A stretch of 32,720 nt of DNA from the NCBI GenBank assembly GCA_910575035.1, contig CAJTDL010000044.1, positions 1 to 32,720 on the forward strand, given 5' to 3'. Below are positions 1 to 7,011 of this stretch, one piece after another (position 1 is the first letter of the stretch; every line of letters starts with the position of its first letter). The position numbers were made by a program, and so were the translations under genes. The notes beneath the pieces were generated by a model. The model was not told the DNA's origin, did no database searches, and worked only from the letters and a program-made list of their open reading frames with translations. Source of the DNA: Lachnospiraceae bacterium. GTDB taxonomy: Bacteria; Bacillota; Clostridia; Lachnospirales; Lachnospiraceae.

Positions 1-60
1 GCATTTTTCGATATATTTGTCAAGTGCTTTTGGCAAAAAAAGTGGGGGATTTTAATAAAA

Positions 61-90
61 AAGGCATCTGAAAGCCTTGTGTTTATTGGC
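61..90 (+). terminator. Weak hairpin before the response-regulator gene
   Basis: AAGGC (61-65) pairs with GCCTT (74-78) over an 8-base loop, followed by GTGTTTATT. It may end transcription of a gene left of the window. The stem is short, so confidence is low. Otherwise 1-134 shows only the ribosome binding site TTGGAGG ahead of 135. Confidence 0.3.
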
Positions 91-134
91 TTAAAGATTC
101 CGAGAGATTATTAATCAGATTGGAGGTTTAAGAT

Positions 135-809
135 ATGGCAAAGACAATACTGATTATTGAAGATGAAATCGCAATACAAAACATCTTAGCCGAGCCGCTT
201 AGAGCCTGCGGTTATGAAGTTGTGACCGCATCGGATGGCCTGGAGGGTATCAATACTTTTCATACCCGCCACATAGACCTTATCCTTTTGGATATTATGT
301 TACCGAAAATCAACGGATATGCTGTTTGCGAAATGATACGGCAAGAAGCACAGACCCCGATTATCCTTTTGACTGCCCTTGATACAGAGGCTGACCAGAT
401 AAAAGGATTTGATTTGTTGGCAGATGATTATATCACAAAGCCATTTTCTATCAAACTGGTATTAAAGCGTGTACAAGCACTGTTTAGAAGAACAGAAACA
501 ATGGATATGGATACGGACACCCTTCGATATAAAGAACTTCAGATAAGTGCAAAGCAAAGGCAAGTCCTTGTATCGGGTGCGGAGGTCATTCTCACGCAAT
601 CCGAGTTTGATATTTTACTGCTTTTCCTTAAAAATCAGGGACGGGTATTTACAAGAGATGAGCTGCTTAACCTTGTGTGGGGATATGAATTTATCGGCGA
701 GGAAAAAAGCGTCAATTTCCACATTATGAATTTGCGAAAAAAGTTAGGCGTGGATTACATAGAAACTGTCAGAGGGGTGGGATACAAAATTGCAAAAGAA
801 AATCAGTAA
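135..809 (+). CDS. OmpR/PhoB-family response regulator
   Basis: Cytoplasmic transcription factor of 224 residues, controlled by phosphorylation from the kinase encoded next. The receiver domain (about 1-120) has the acidic pocket (IIEDE), phospho-acceptor Asp53 in LILLDIMLP, the switch Thr in ILLTALD and the conserved Lys in YITKPFS. A winged-helix DNA-binding domain (about 130-222) ends in the typical LRKKLG...VRGVGYKI pattern. TTGGAGG lies 9 bases before the ATG. The gene overlaps the kinase gene by 20 bases, so the two are probably translated together. By context it likely controls the ABC exporter downstream, as in VanRS- or BceRS-like cargo modules; that target is inferred. Which subfamily it belongs to cannot be settled by eye. 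Confidence 0.93.
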   Translation: MAKTILIIEDEIAIQNILAEPLRACGYEVVTASDGLEGINTFHTRHIDLILLDIMLPKINGYAVCEMIRQEAQTPIILLTALDTEADQIKGFDLLADDYITKPFSIKLVLKRVQALFRRTETMDMDTDTLRYKELQISAKQRQVLVSGAEVILTQSEFDILLLFLKNQGRVFTRDELLNLVWGYEFIGEEKSVNFHIMNLRKKLGVDYIETVRGVGYKIAKENQ

Positions 810-2157
810 CTCTCTAAGTACAAAAGTGTTCTTGTGGGTATTTACCGCATTGACTCTGTGCAGCGTTTTGATATACGGCATCGTCCTTGTATTTGTGCCA
901 CAAAGCTATCAACTCACAGGCAGCAAACAGTTTGAGAACAACGCAGGAGCGTTATTCTCTGCTCTGGAAAACAAAAGCTATGAGGAAGGGACGACGCTGA
1001 TTACAAATTTCTGCATTGAGAACAACGCTGTGGCGATGTTAGGAAACGAAAAGAACAGCGTTACTTTCGGGGACTTTGAAACCATTGCTGATGACCTGTC
1101 AACGGCACAGACCTATACAACTGATGTGACCTTTGCAGAAGATAAAGCAAGCTATACGCTTTCTGTTATATCTCTATCCAAAACGGCAAGCGAACTGTTC
1201 AGTCTGCTGCTCCGTTTTATTCCGTTGGTATTGACGGTTATTCTGCTTCTCTCTGTCCTAAGTGCTTTCATTTGCAGCCGAGTGATTGTTGCACCGATTG
1301 CAAAAATCAGCCAGATTTCCAAGCGGATGACAGAGCTTGATATGACTTGGAGGTGTGATACAGACAGAGGGGATGAAATCGGTGTACTTTCTTCCAGTTT
1401 GAATACAATGGCGGCAAGGCTGCAAAGTACAATGGAAGAACTGGAAACAGCAAATCAGCAGTTAACCAAAGATGTCAAGAAGTTTAAGATGCTTGAGGAA
1501 CAGCACAGGAATTTCTTTGCGGCAGTTTCACACGAACTGAAAACGCCGTTGACGATTCTGAAAGGTCAGCTTGAGAATATGATATTAGGTTTCGGGGATT
1601 ACCAAAACCACGACAAGTATCTGCCGCAGGCACTAAAATCAGCCGAGGACATTGAATACTTAATCAAAGAGATACTCTCCATTACGAAAATGGAAACAAT
1701 GAATATCGGGAACTCTCTGGAACCCCTCTCCTTGTCCGATATGGTAAGGAAAACTGTCACAGAATTACAACCTTTGGCGGCTGAAAAAGATATTGCTATT
1801 TTCCAGAACATCCCAGAAGATATAAGCGTGTCGGCCAATCGTAATCTGTTTCGTAAGGCATTATCCAACATCATTGGCAATGCAATCCGCCACTCAAAAG
1901 ATGGAGCTAACATTTATGCAGATTTTGACAGGGATATGCACATTCTGGCTGTGGAAAACACAGGCGTATTTTTGGATGAGGATAACTTGGAAAATATGTT
2001 CACGCCGTTTTACAGGGCAGATAAATCCCGAAGCAAAGTCACAGGTGGAAGCGGTCTGGGATTATACATTGTAAAGACAATCCTTGACCTGCACCAAATG
2101 GGATACCAAATCACGAATACCGACAAAGGCGTTGTGTTCTATCTAAAACTGAACTAA
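790..2157 (+). CDS. Membrane sensor histidine kinase
   Basis: Partner kinase of the preceding regulator, 455 residues. TM1 is near 14-34, an extracellular sensor loop of about 100 residues follows, and TM2 is near 137-162. After these come a HAMP linker, a HisKA dimerisation helix with phospho-acceptor His248 (VSHELKTP), and an HATPase domain with an N-box (NIIGNAIRHS) and a GSGLGL G-box. The start is TTG at 790, inside the end of the regulator gene, with GAGGGGTGGGA just upstream; no ATG fits better. The medium-sized sensor loop differs from the very short loops of Bce-type kinases, so it may sense a ligand itself. The ligand is unknown. An antimicrobial peptide or antibiotic is plausible because an ABC exporter follows. 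Confidence 0.92.
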   Translation: MQKKISNSLSTKVFLWVFTALTLCSVLIYGIVLVFVPQSYQLTGSKQFENNAGALFSALENKSYEEGTTLITNFCIENNAVAMLGNEKNSVTFGDFETIADDLSTAQTYTTDVTFAEDKASYTLSVISLSKTASELFSLLLRFIPLVLTVILLLSVLSAFICSRVIVAPIAKISQISKRMTELDMTWRCDTDRGDEIGVLSSSLNTMAARLQSTMEELETANQQLTKDVKKFKMLEEQHRNFFAAVSHELKTPLTILKGQLENMILGFGDYQNHDKYLPQALKSAEDIEYLIKEILSITKMETMNIGNSLEPLSLSDMVRKTVTELQPLAAEKDIAIFQNIPEDISVSANRNLFRKALSNIIGNAIRHSKDGANIYADFDRDMHILAVENTGVFLDEDNLENMFTPFYRADKSRSKVTGGSGLGLYIVKTILDLHQMGYQITNTDKGVVFYLKLN

Positions 2158-2168
2158 AACCATCTTCT

Positions 2169-2279
2169 AAAGAAGGGGCTGTCGGGTAATGCGGAAAACC
2201 CACAATATATGGCGGCAAATCCAGATGCGCCACAGCATATATTGTGGGCCTGCAGTCATTGCCCGACAGCCCCTTCTTT
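2169..2279. repeat. 111-bp inverted repeat between kinase and exporter genes
   Basis: Arms at 2169-2191 and 2257-2279 are 23 bp long with one mismatch. Inside them a second pair, 2199-2211 and 2236-2248, matches over 13 bp (CCCACAATATATG), with a further GGCG/CGCC pair at the tip. The transcript would fold into a near-continuous stem of about 40 bp. It can end transcription from the kinase gene, although no strong T-run follows. The size and symmetry also fit a small MITE-like insertion. Confidence 0.8.
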
Positions 2280-2314
2280 GTGTCCATAAAAACGAATGAA
2301 ACGCATATCAAATG

Positions 2315-2336
2315 CTAACCAAAAACTAATCAAAAA
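2315..2336 (+). promoter_or_regulatory. Tandem 11-bp direct repeat, possible regulator site
   Basis: CTAACCAAAAA (2315-2325) is directly followed by CTAATCAAAAA (2326-2336), upstream of the first permease gene. OmpR-family regulators typically bind two half-sites spaced one helical turn apart, so this is a candidate operator for the regulator at 135-809. No convincing -35/-10 pair was seen nearby. Confidence 0.35.
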
Positions 2337-2373
2337 AAGATATGATTGTCAGCAGAAAGGAGATGGAGCCTAA

Positions 2374-3753
2374 ATGGATTGTAAAAAGCGGGCAGGTCTG
2401 TATCTGCTCCGTAAAAAAGGAAAAGCCATAAGTATCTTTCTGCTCATTATGGTCGTTTCGACCTTTCTTATTTCCTGTTTTTCGCTCCTTACCGCATCCG
2501 AGAAGTTAGCGAGTGACATCCGAGGAGCTTTAGGAGCTGCCTTTTATCTAAGGGCAAGTACAGGCGTAGTATCAGACGAGAATGGCGAAATGACTGTTAC
2601 GGAAAATCATATCCGTATGACTGATAATGAGATAAAGCGGATACAAAACTGCGGCAATATTGCGTACTGCAATCCTGTCAATTATGGGTATGCCAAAGGC
2701 GAACAGCTTACCAAAGGCAATCCCATTGCCTTTATCCGCGGAGAGAAACACACCGAGGATAACAATATGGGGGCTGTTACAGCACTTCGCTATTCCGCTT
2801 TGGAAACAGATTTTGCAGACGAGGTACTGGCTCTTGCCGCAGGCAGGCACATTACGGAAGCAGATACAAACGCCGTTTTGATAAGCTCTGAGGTGGCGGC
2901 TGTAAATGGCTTGTCTGTTGGGGATAAGATTGTCCTGTCATCGTCCGGGCTTGGAGAAGCTGACGGCGAGTACATTGATGTGTGGCCTGGGGAAAGAAAA
3001 GAGACAGTTGTAACGATTGTAGGAATATACGATATTCTGGAAGATGATGCGAACGTAACAGCAACTGCAGGCAGACAAGAAAATCGTATTTACGCAAGTA
3101 TTGATGTTTTGACACAGCTTGCTGCAAGCGAACCGTCTGTTTATACAGGCGAGGTCGGTTTTTATGTGACTGACCCAAAGACACTTGATGAGATTGTATC
3201 TAAGGTGCAGCAGATAGAAGAAATTGATTGGAAAACGCATTTTATCCGCACGAATGATTTTCAGTATTCCAAAATTTCCGATAGTCTTACTTCTTTAGGG
3301 GATTTAATAAAAATCCTGTTGGCGTGTATTTCCATAGTGAGTGCCGTTATTTTGACCTTGATTTTAACTTTGCGTATCAGAGGCCGCATACCAGAAGCAG
3401 GCATCCTTTTAGGAGCAGGTATCCCGAAAGGGGAAATCATAAAACAGTTTCTGTTAGAAGTATTGAGTGCCGCTGCCACCGCATTTCTGTTTTCTTATGC
3501 TGCGGGCTTTGGAATAAGCCATAACTTAGGTAATCATCTGCTTGCGGATTTTCAGCCTAATCTTATCAACGCTGCGGCATTACAGAATGGAATGAGTGAT
3601 GCAGTGAGTATTGACAGCTATCTCACTCTGGGTATTGGAAAAACCCTGCTGATATATGGATGCCAGCTTATCGTAGTTGTGCTTTCCGTACTGCTCTCAT
3701 CGGCTTCTATCTTGAAGCTGAAACCAAGAGAGATACTGACAAAAATGGGTTAA
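2374..3753 (+). CDS. FtsX-type ABC transporter permease, first subunit
   Basis: Integral membrane subunit of 459 residues in the MacB/LolCE-like FtsX superfamily. TM1 (about 17-38) is followed by a roughly 260-residue extracytoplasmic domain, then three C-terminal TM helices (about 312-335, 360-390 and 425-448). The coupling stretch after TM2 reads RIRGRIPEAGILLGAG, and the protein ends in the typical LKPREILTKMG. GCAGAAAGGAGATGG precedes the ATG. A second permease begins 14 bases after the stop and an ATPase follows, so this is one exporter operon. Such systems move or expel peptides and lipophilic drugs using an extracellular domain. The substrate is not visible from sequence. Confidence 0.88.
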   Translation: MDCKKRAGLYLLRKKGKAISIFLLIMVVSTFLISCFSLLTASEKLASDIRGALGAAFYLRASTGVVSDENGEMTVTENHIRMTDNEIKRIQNCGNIAYCNPVNYGYAKGEQLTKGNPIAFIRGEKHTEDNNMGAVTALRYSALETDFADEVLALAAGRHITEADTNAVLISSEVAAVNGLSVGDKIVLSSSGLGEADGEYIDVWPGERKETVVTIVGIYDILEDDANVTATAGRQENRIYASIDVLTQLAASEPSVYTGEVGFYVTDPKTLDEIVSKVQQIEEIDWKTHFIRTNDFQYSKISDSLTSLGDLIKILLACISIVSAVILTLILTLRIRGRIPEAGILLGAGIPKGEIIKQFLLEVLSAAATAFLFSYAAGFGISHNLGNHLLADFQPNLINAAALQNGMSDAVSIDSYLTLGIGKTLLIYGCQLIVVVLSVLLSSASILKLKPREILTKMG

Positions 3754-3767
3754 GGAGGATATGCGTA

Positions 3768-5069
3768 ATGAACTTTGTAAAGAGAGCTTTTCTTTACTGC
3801 TTTCGACAGAAAGTAAAGACATTGATTTTGTTTTTGGTATTAGCGGTTATTTCGGCCTTTCTTCTGACAGGCCTGGCAATCCGTGATGCATCCGAGGGAG
3901 CGGCTGAGGATGTGCAGACAGCTATCGGCGGTAAATTATTTTTGGAGATTGACCCTGCCAACCAATACGATTCGAGCCAAGACGGATACGGTATGACCTA
4001 TACCTATCATGGCGATTACATTACCCCAGAGATTTTAGATGCCATTTCAAAGGTGGACGGCGTTGTAGATTATAACTCTGACAATCCGAGAGGATTTTGG
4101 GGAGCAGGTGTGGACTTTGAATATTTACCTGCGGCATTTAATTTGAGCTATACTCCTTATGGAGAGTCGTCTGCTTATACGGCAGCTCTTTCCTCTGAAA
4201 AAAGCTCTGATTTTGAAAGCGGAAAATACAGCCTTGTGGATGGCAGGCACATCACTCCCGAAGATAAGTATGTTGTGATGATTTCAAAAGAGCTTGCGGA
4301 TTACAATAAGCTGTCTGTGGGCGATATAATGACAATGTACTGTCTTGACTCTGACAGCAATGTGAAGCTTGAAATCATTGGTATTTTTGACGGTACGGAG
4401 GGTACGTCTGGAAACGGAGGTTTTTCTGTATCGGATATACCCGCAAACTGCGGCTATGTGGACTACACGACAATGTTTGAAAACTTTGGCCGTAAGATAG
4501 ATGGTTATACACAGATTGATATTTATGTGGAAGACCCTGTAAGCATCCAGAATGTCTATGATAAAGTAAAGAACTTGCCAGAGCTTCGTGGGAAATCCTT
4601 GAAACTAAGTATTGATACGGATGAATATGAGGTCGTACAAGCACCTCTTGAAACCTTGCAGAGCTTAGTAAACACTATCATCGTGATTATCGTAGTTGTA
4701 AGCTCTCTTGTGCTGACACTTCTTTTAACTCTTTGGATTAGGGGGCGTAAAAAAGAGATTGGCGTTTACCTGTCTATCGGCAAGAGCAAGACGGGCATTA
4801 TCGGACAATTTTTTGTGGAAACGGTGACTGTAGCGATTGCCGCCTTTGCAACTTCTGTTTTCTTTGGCGGTCTGATTGCAGGAAAAGCCAGTGAATTTCT
4901 GGTGTCCAGAGTAACAACAGGTGCAGCAACGCTTAATGTTGAAATTTCAGTGGCATATCTATTGCCTCTATACCTTATCGGTATTGCCATTATTGCCGCC
5001 TCGGTGGTACTTGCATCGTGGACGGTGTTCCGTTTGAGGCCGAGAGATATTCTTTCAAAGATGAGCTAA
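3768..5069 (+). CDS. FtsX-type ABC transporter permease, second subunit
   Basis: Second membrane subunit, 433 residues, with the same plan as its neighbour: TM1 (about 17-37), a large extracytoplasmic domain, then three TM helices near the C-terminus. It carries a conserved WIRGRKKEIGVYLSIGKS stretch and ends in RLRPRDILSKMS. The start at 3768 has a perfect AAGGAGG upstream; the open frame extends further left only by overlapping the first permease. Presence of both permeases suggests a heterodimer served by one ATPase. The two are clear paralogues in layout but differ in the extracellular domain, so each may touch a different part of the substrate. The substrate is unknown. Confidence 0.88.
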   Translation: MNFVKRAFLYCFRQKVKTLILFLVLAVISAFLLTGLAIRDASEGAAEDVQTAIGGKLFLEIDPANQYDSSQDGYGMTYTYHGDYITPEILDAISKVDGVVDYNSDNPRGFWGAGVDFEYLPAAFNLSYTPYGESSAYTAALSSEKSSDFESGKYSLVDGRHITPEDKYVVMISKELADYNKLSVGDIMTMYCLDSDSNVKLEIIGIFDGTEGTSGNGGFSVSDIPANCGYVDYTTMFENFGRKIDGYTQIDIYVEDPVSIQNVYDKVKNLPELRGKSLKLSIDTDEYEVVQAPLETLQSLVNTIIVIIVVVSSLVLTLLLTLWIRGRKKEIGVYLSIGKSKTGIIGQFFVETVTVAIAAFATSVFFGGLIAGKASEFLVSRVTTGAATLNVEISVAYLLPLYLIGIAIIAASVVLASWTVFRLRPRDILSKMS

Positions 5070-5083
5070 GGAGGTATAAAACG

Positions 5084-5752
5084 ATGAGTATTATGGAGAT
5101 AAAAGGAATTTGCTACTCCTATGATAACAAGCGAAATGTGTTAAAAGGCGTGAGTGCCGAATTGGACGCAGGGAAAATGTACGCCATACTTGGACCGAGT
5201 GGCTGCGGAAAGACAACGCTGCTTTCCCTGCTTGGCGGGTTAGACAGTCCCCTTGAGGGTCAAATCCTTTTTGATGGACAAGACATTGAAACCACAGGTC
5301 TTGCGGCACACCGTAAAAAGAATGTAGCCTTTATCTTTCAGAGCTATAATCTGATTGACTATCTAACACCAAAAGAGAATGTAGCTCTCACTTCTAAACT
5401 GCCGCCACAGCCTATTTTAGAGCGTGTCGGGCTGACCGAAGAAGAAAGCAAACGGAATGTTTTGAAACTCTCTGGCGGCCAGCAGCAGCGTGTAGCGATT
5501 GCCCGTGCATTAGCTTCTGATGCAAAGGTCATCCTTGCCGACGAGCCGACAGGTAACCTTGATGAAGATACTGCGGCAGAAATCACAAAGATTTTAAAAG
5601 AATGTGCTCACCAGATGAATAAATGCGTGGTTATCGTTACGCACTCCAATGAGCTTGCAAAGCAAGCTGATGTGATTTTGAAATTGCGAAAAGGAGAACT
5701 GCAAATTGCAGATACTCCCGATACAGATACGAGAAAAGGACGGAAAAACTAA
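5084..5752 (+). CDS. ABC transporter ATP-binding protein
   Basis: ATPase of 222 residues that powers the two permeases upstream. Visible motifs are Walker [11 protein letters not shown]-loop [13 protein letters not shown], signature [15 protein letters not shown], Walker [13 protein letters not shown] and the switch His in VTHSNE. The DEPTGNLD form and length are typical of the LolD/MacB/BceA group that pairs with FtsX-type permeases. AAGGAGGTATAAAACG precedes the ATG and the gap to the permease stop is 14 bases, so the three genes are cotranscribed. By analogy with regulated FtsX exporters beside two-component systems it probably contributes to peptide or antibiotic tolerance; that is inferred from context only. 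Confidence 0.93.
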   Translation: MSIMEIKGICYSYDNKRNVLKGVSAELDAGKMYAILGPSGCGKTTLLSLLGGLDSPLEGQILFDGQDIETTGLAAHRKKNVAFIFQSYNLIDYLTPKENVALTSKLPPQPILERVGLTEEESKRNVLKLSGGQQQRVAIARALASDAKVILADEPTGNLDEDTAAEITKILKECAHQMNKCVVIVTHSNELAKQADVILKLRKGELQIADTPDTDTRKGRKN

Positions 5753-5755
5753 ATG

Positions 5756-5990
5756 CAGCATTTAGCACATACCATTAAGGGAAAAAGGCACCCCAATTTA
5801 CGCAAACGGAAATAGAATTGTATAACTTTTAGCGAAGTACATCTGTCCACTCAAAAAGTCGAGGAAATCTGTAAAGAGATTTGCAAACATCACGGAGAGA
5901 GCAGTTTGTTTTAATAGGAGGTGCAGTGTGAAGCATTGATTAAGGCAAAAGATTTACAAGTAACCGTCATCAAAGAGCCAGACGCATAAG
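5756..5990 (+). pseudogene. Decayed coding fragments after the exporter operon
   Basis: No intact gene is present, but short protein-like stretches remain. One reads FSEVHLSTQKVEEICKEICK and continues to a stop near 5915. A second follows a perfect GGAGGTG ribosome site and reads EALIKAKDLQVTVIKEPDA before a stop near 5989, with no usable start codon in frame. They resemble leftovers of element maintenance genes. I do not recognise the families, so the entry marks coding decay rather than function. Confidence 0.4.
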
Positions 5991-5993
5991 ACG

Positions 5994-6040
5994 CAGAGCC
6001 GATGAACAAGTGAGCAATCACAGTTTATCGGCTCTGTTCT
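5994..6040 (+). terminator. Hairpin terminator in the decayed block
   Basis: CAGAGCCGAT (5994-6003) pairs with ATCGGCTCTG (6027-6036), a 10-bp perfect stem followed by TTCTTTAT. It is the likely end of the exporter transcript. A smaller hairpin, CACCGAA with TTCGGTG, follows at 6067-6094. Confidence 0.5.
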
Positions 6041-6189
6041 TTATATAGCCATAAATAGGACAAGCCCACCGAATAAAAAAACGATGTTTCGGTGAGCCGA
6101 TTTGTTATGCTTTGAACACTCTCCGGCTTCGCTTTTTGTGGAAATACGCCGTAAGGCTATTTCTGGCGTTGGATGCCGTTCACCGCCTG

Positions 6190-6227
6190 CCAATCTGGAT
6201 TTTTCAAAAAAATTCAGATTGGAGGAA
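6190..6227 (+). promoter_or_regulatory. Leader hairpin next to a ribosome binding site
   Basis: CCAATCTG (6190-6197) pairs with CAGATTGG (6215-6222). The right arm runs straight into the GGAGG that serves the sigma-like fragment at 6234. The fold could limit access to the ribosome site, but the gene it served is now broken. Confidence 0.4.
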
Positions 6228-6233
6228 ACAGAA

Positions 6234-6385
6234 GTGTTTGACAACACAAATCCCTATACCATCCGTTTTAGGAAATGGACGGCAGAAAACGCTACTTTGT
6301 AGCATTTACAGATGGGCAGGGCAACTTCCGAGAAACAGAGGTTACAAAGGCAACAAACACAGCACTACGGTCATTGCGGCGGTGA
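6234..6385 (+). pseudogene. Sigma-factor-like gene fragment (Tn916-family element type)
   Basis: A GTG at 6234 behind GGAGGAAACAGAA opens VFDNTNPYTIRFRK. A one-base frameshift near 6274 then moves the match to another frame, MDGRKRYFVAFTDGQG, continuing as NFRETEV. Together this matches the N-terminus of the small sigma-70-like regulators found in Tn916/Tn1549-like elements (from memory of the family: a conserved RFRxMDGKKRYFVSFTDGQG-like opening). The frame stops at 6383-6385. The helix-turn-helix part is missing because the sequence passes directly into a MazF fragment, so the gene is dead. The frameshift and the fusion are seen directly; the family name rests on pattern recognition. Confidence 0.6.
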
Positions 6386-6599
6386 TTACGGGCAGGGACA
6401 CGCCAAGCCTAATTTACCCACTCATGTCATCGTGAACGATTGTGAGTGCCTTGAAAAAGACTCTATCATACTGCTTGGACAAATCAGAATCCTCGACAAA
6501 CAACGCCTGCAAGAGTACATCGGTACTTTTGACAGGCGTTTAATGATGTCGGTAGATAAGGCTTTAGCTATCAGCATCGGCATTTCAAAAAAGGACTAA
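6340..6599 (+). pseudogene. MazF/PemK-type toxin gene, truncated and frameshifted
   Basis: One frame reads GNKHSTTVIAAVITG, then a one-base loss near 6390-6394 shifts the match to a frame reading HAKPNLPTHVIVN. This continues with DSIILLGQIRILDKQRLQEY and ends MSVDKALAISIGI before the stop at 6597-6599. These are the middle and C-terminal signatures of MazF/PemK endoribonuclease toxins (TVIAA.IT, LPTHV, GQIR.IDK.RL, .ALxISLGI). The N-terminal barrel (GDIYYADLNPV.GSEQGG in the family) is absent. The gene starts in the middle of a sigma-like fragment, so a deletion fused the two. No antitoxin gene is visible beside it. It is not expected to make active toxin. Confidence 0.75.
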
Positions 6600-6634
6600 C
6601 CCCTCTGTTATATGGTACAAACCCTAATGAATAT

Positions 6635-6664
6635 CTTATAGAAAGCAAAAAAGCTTTCTATAAG
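6635..6664. repeat. Perfect 12-bp inverted repeat
   Basis: CTTATAGAAAGC (6635-6646) and GCTTTCTATAAG (6653-6664) flank a six-A loop, about 30 bases upstream of the small ORF that precedes the recombinase. It may be a transcript hairpin or a binding site for an element regulator. There is no T-run, so it is not a typical terminator. Confidence 0.6.
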
Positions 6665-6693
6665 TATGCAATATAGCCAGGTGGTGTTGATGA

Positions 6694-6894
6694 TTGAAAT
6701 GTCGTGAGTTTATTTATGTCGGAGAGCCTGCTCCGCAAATTACCGAACAGGCATACACAGCGTTTTATCTGCATCTTCAAAAGTCAATACTTGCTTCTTT
6801 GGAAAAACGGGAGCTTTTGACCCATTCGCAATATAGCCGCTGTATCGAGGAAATAGAAAAACAATACAGTCAGAAAAACCGCAGCCAAGCCTAA
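6694..6894 (+). CDS. Small SHOCT-like element protein
   Basis: A 66-residue ORF with a TTG start behind AGGTGGTG. It reads ITEQAYTAFYLHLQKSILAS followed by LEKRELLTHSQYSRCIEEIE, a short helical pattern like SHOCT domains (a hydrophobic helix, then a 'G/L-(I/L)-(T/S)-x-x-(E/Q)-(F/Y)' turn). Comparable small ORFs often sit just upstream of large serine recombinases in integrative elements of Bacillota, which suggests a role in excision control or regulation; that role is not established. A five-codon frame starting at the ATG just upstream (6690) overlaps it. The next gene starts 117 bases later. Confidence 0.55.
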   Translation: MKCREFIYVGEPAPQITEQAYTAFYLHLQKSILASLEKRELLTHSQYSRCIEEIEKQYSQKNRSQA

Positions 6895-7011
6895 CCGCTT
6901 GGTTCTTTACATATAGAAATATACGATTTCAAAATTTACACATTCGACATACAAGCAAGCAATCATTGTACTTAAACTATGGCAAGTCATTGTCGGGAAA
7001 GGAGAGGTTTT

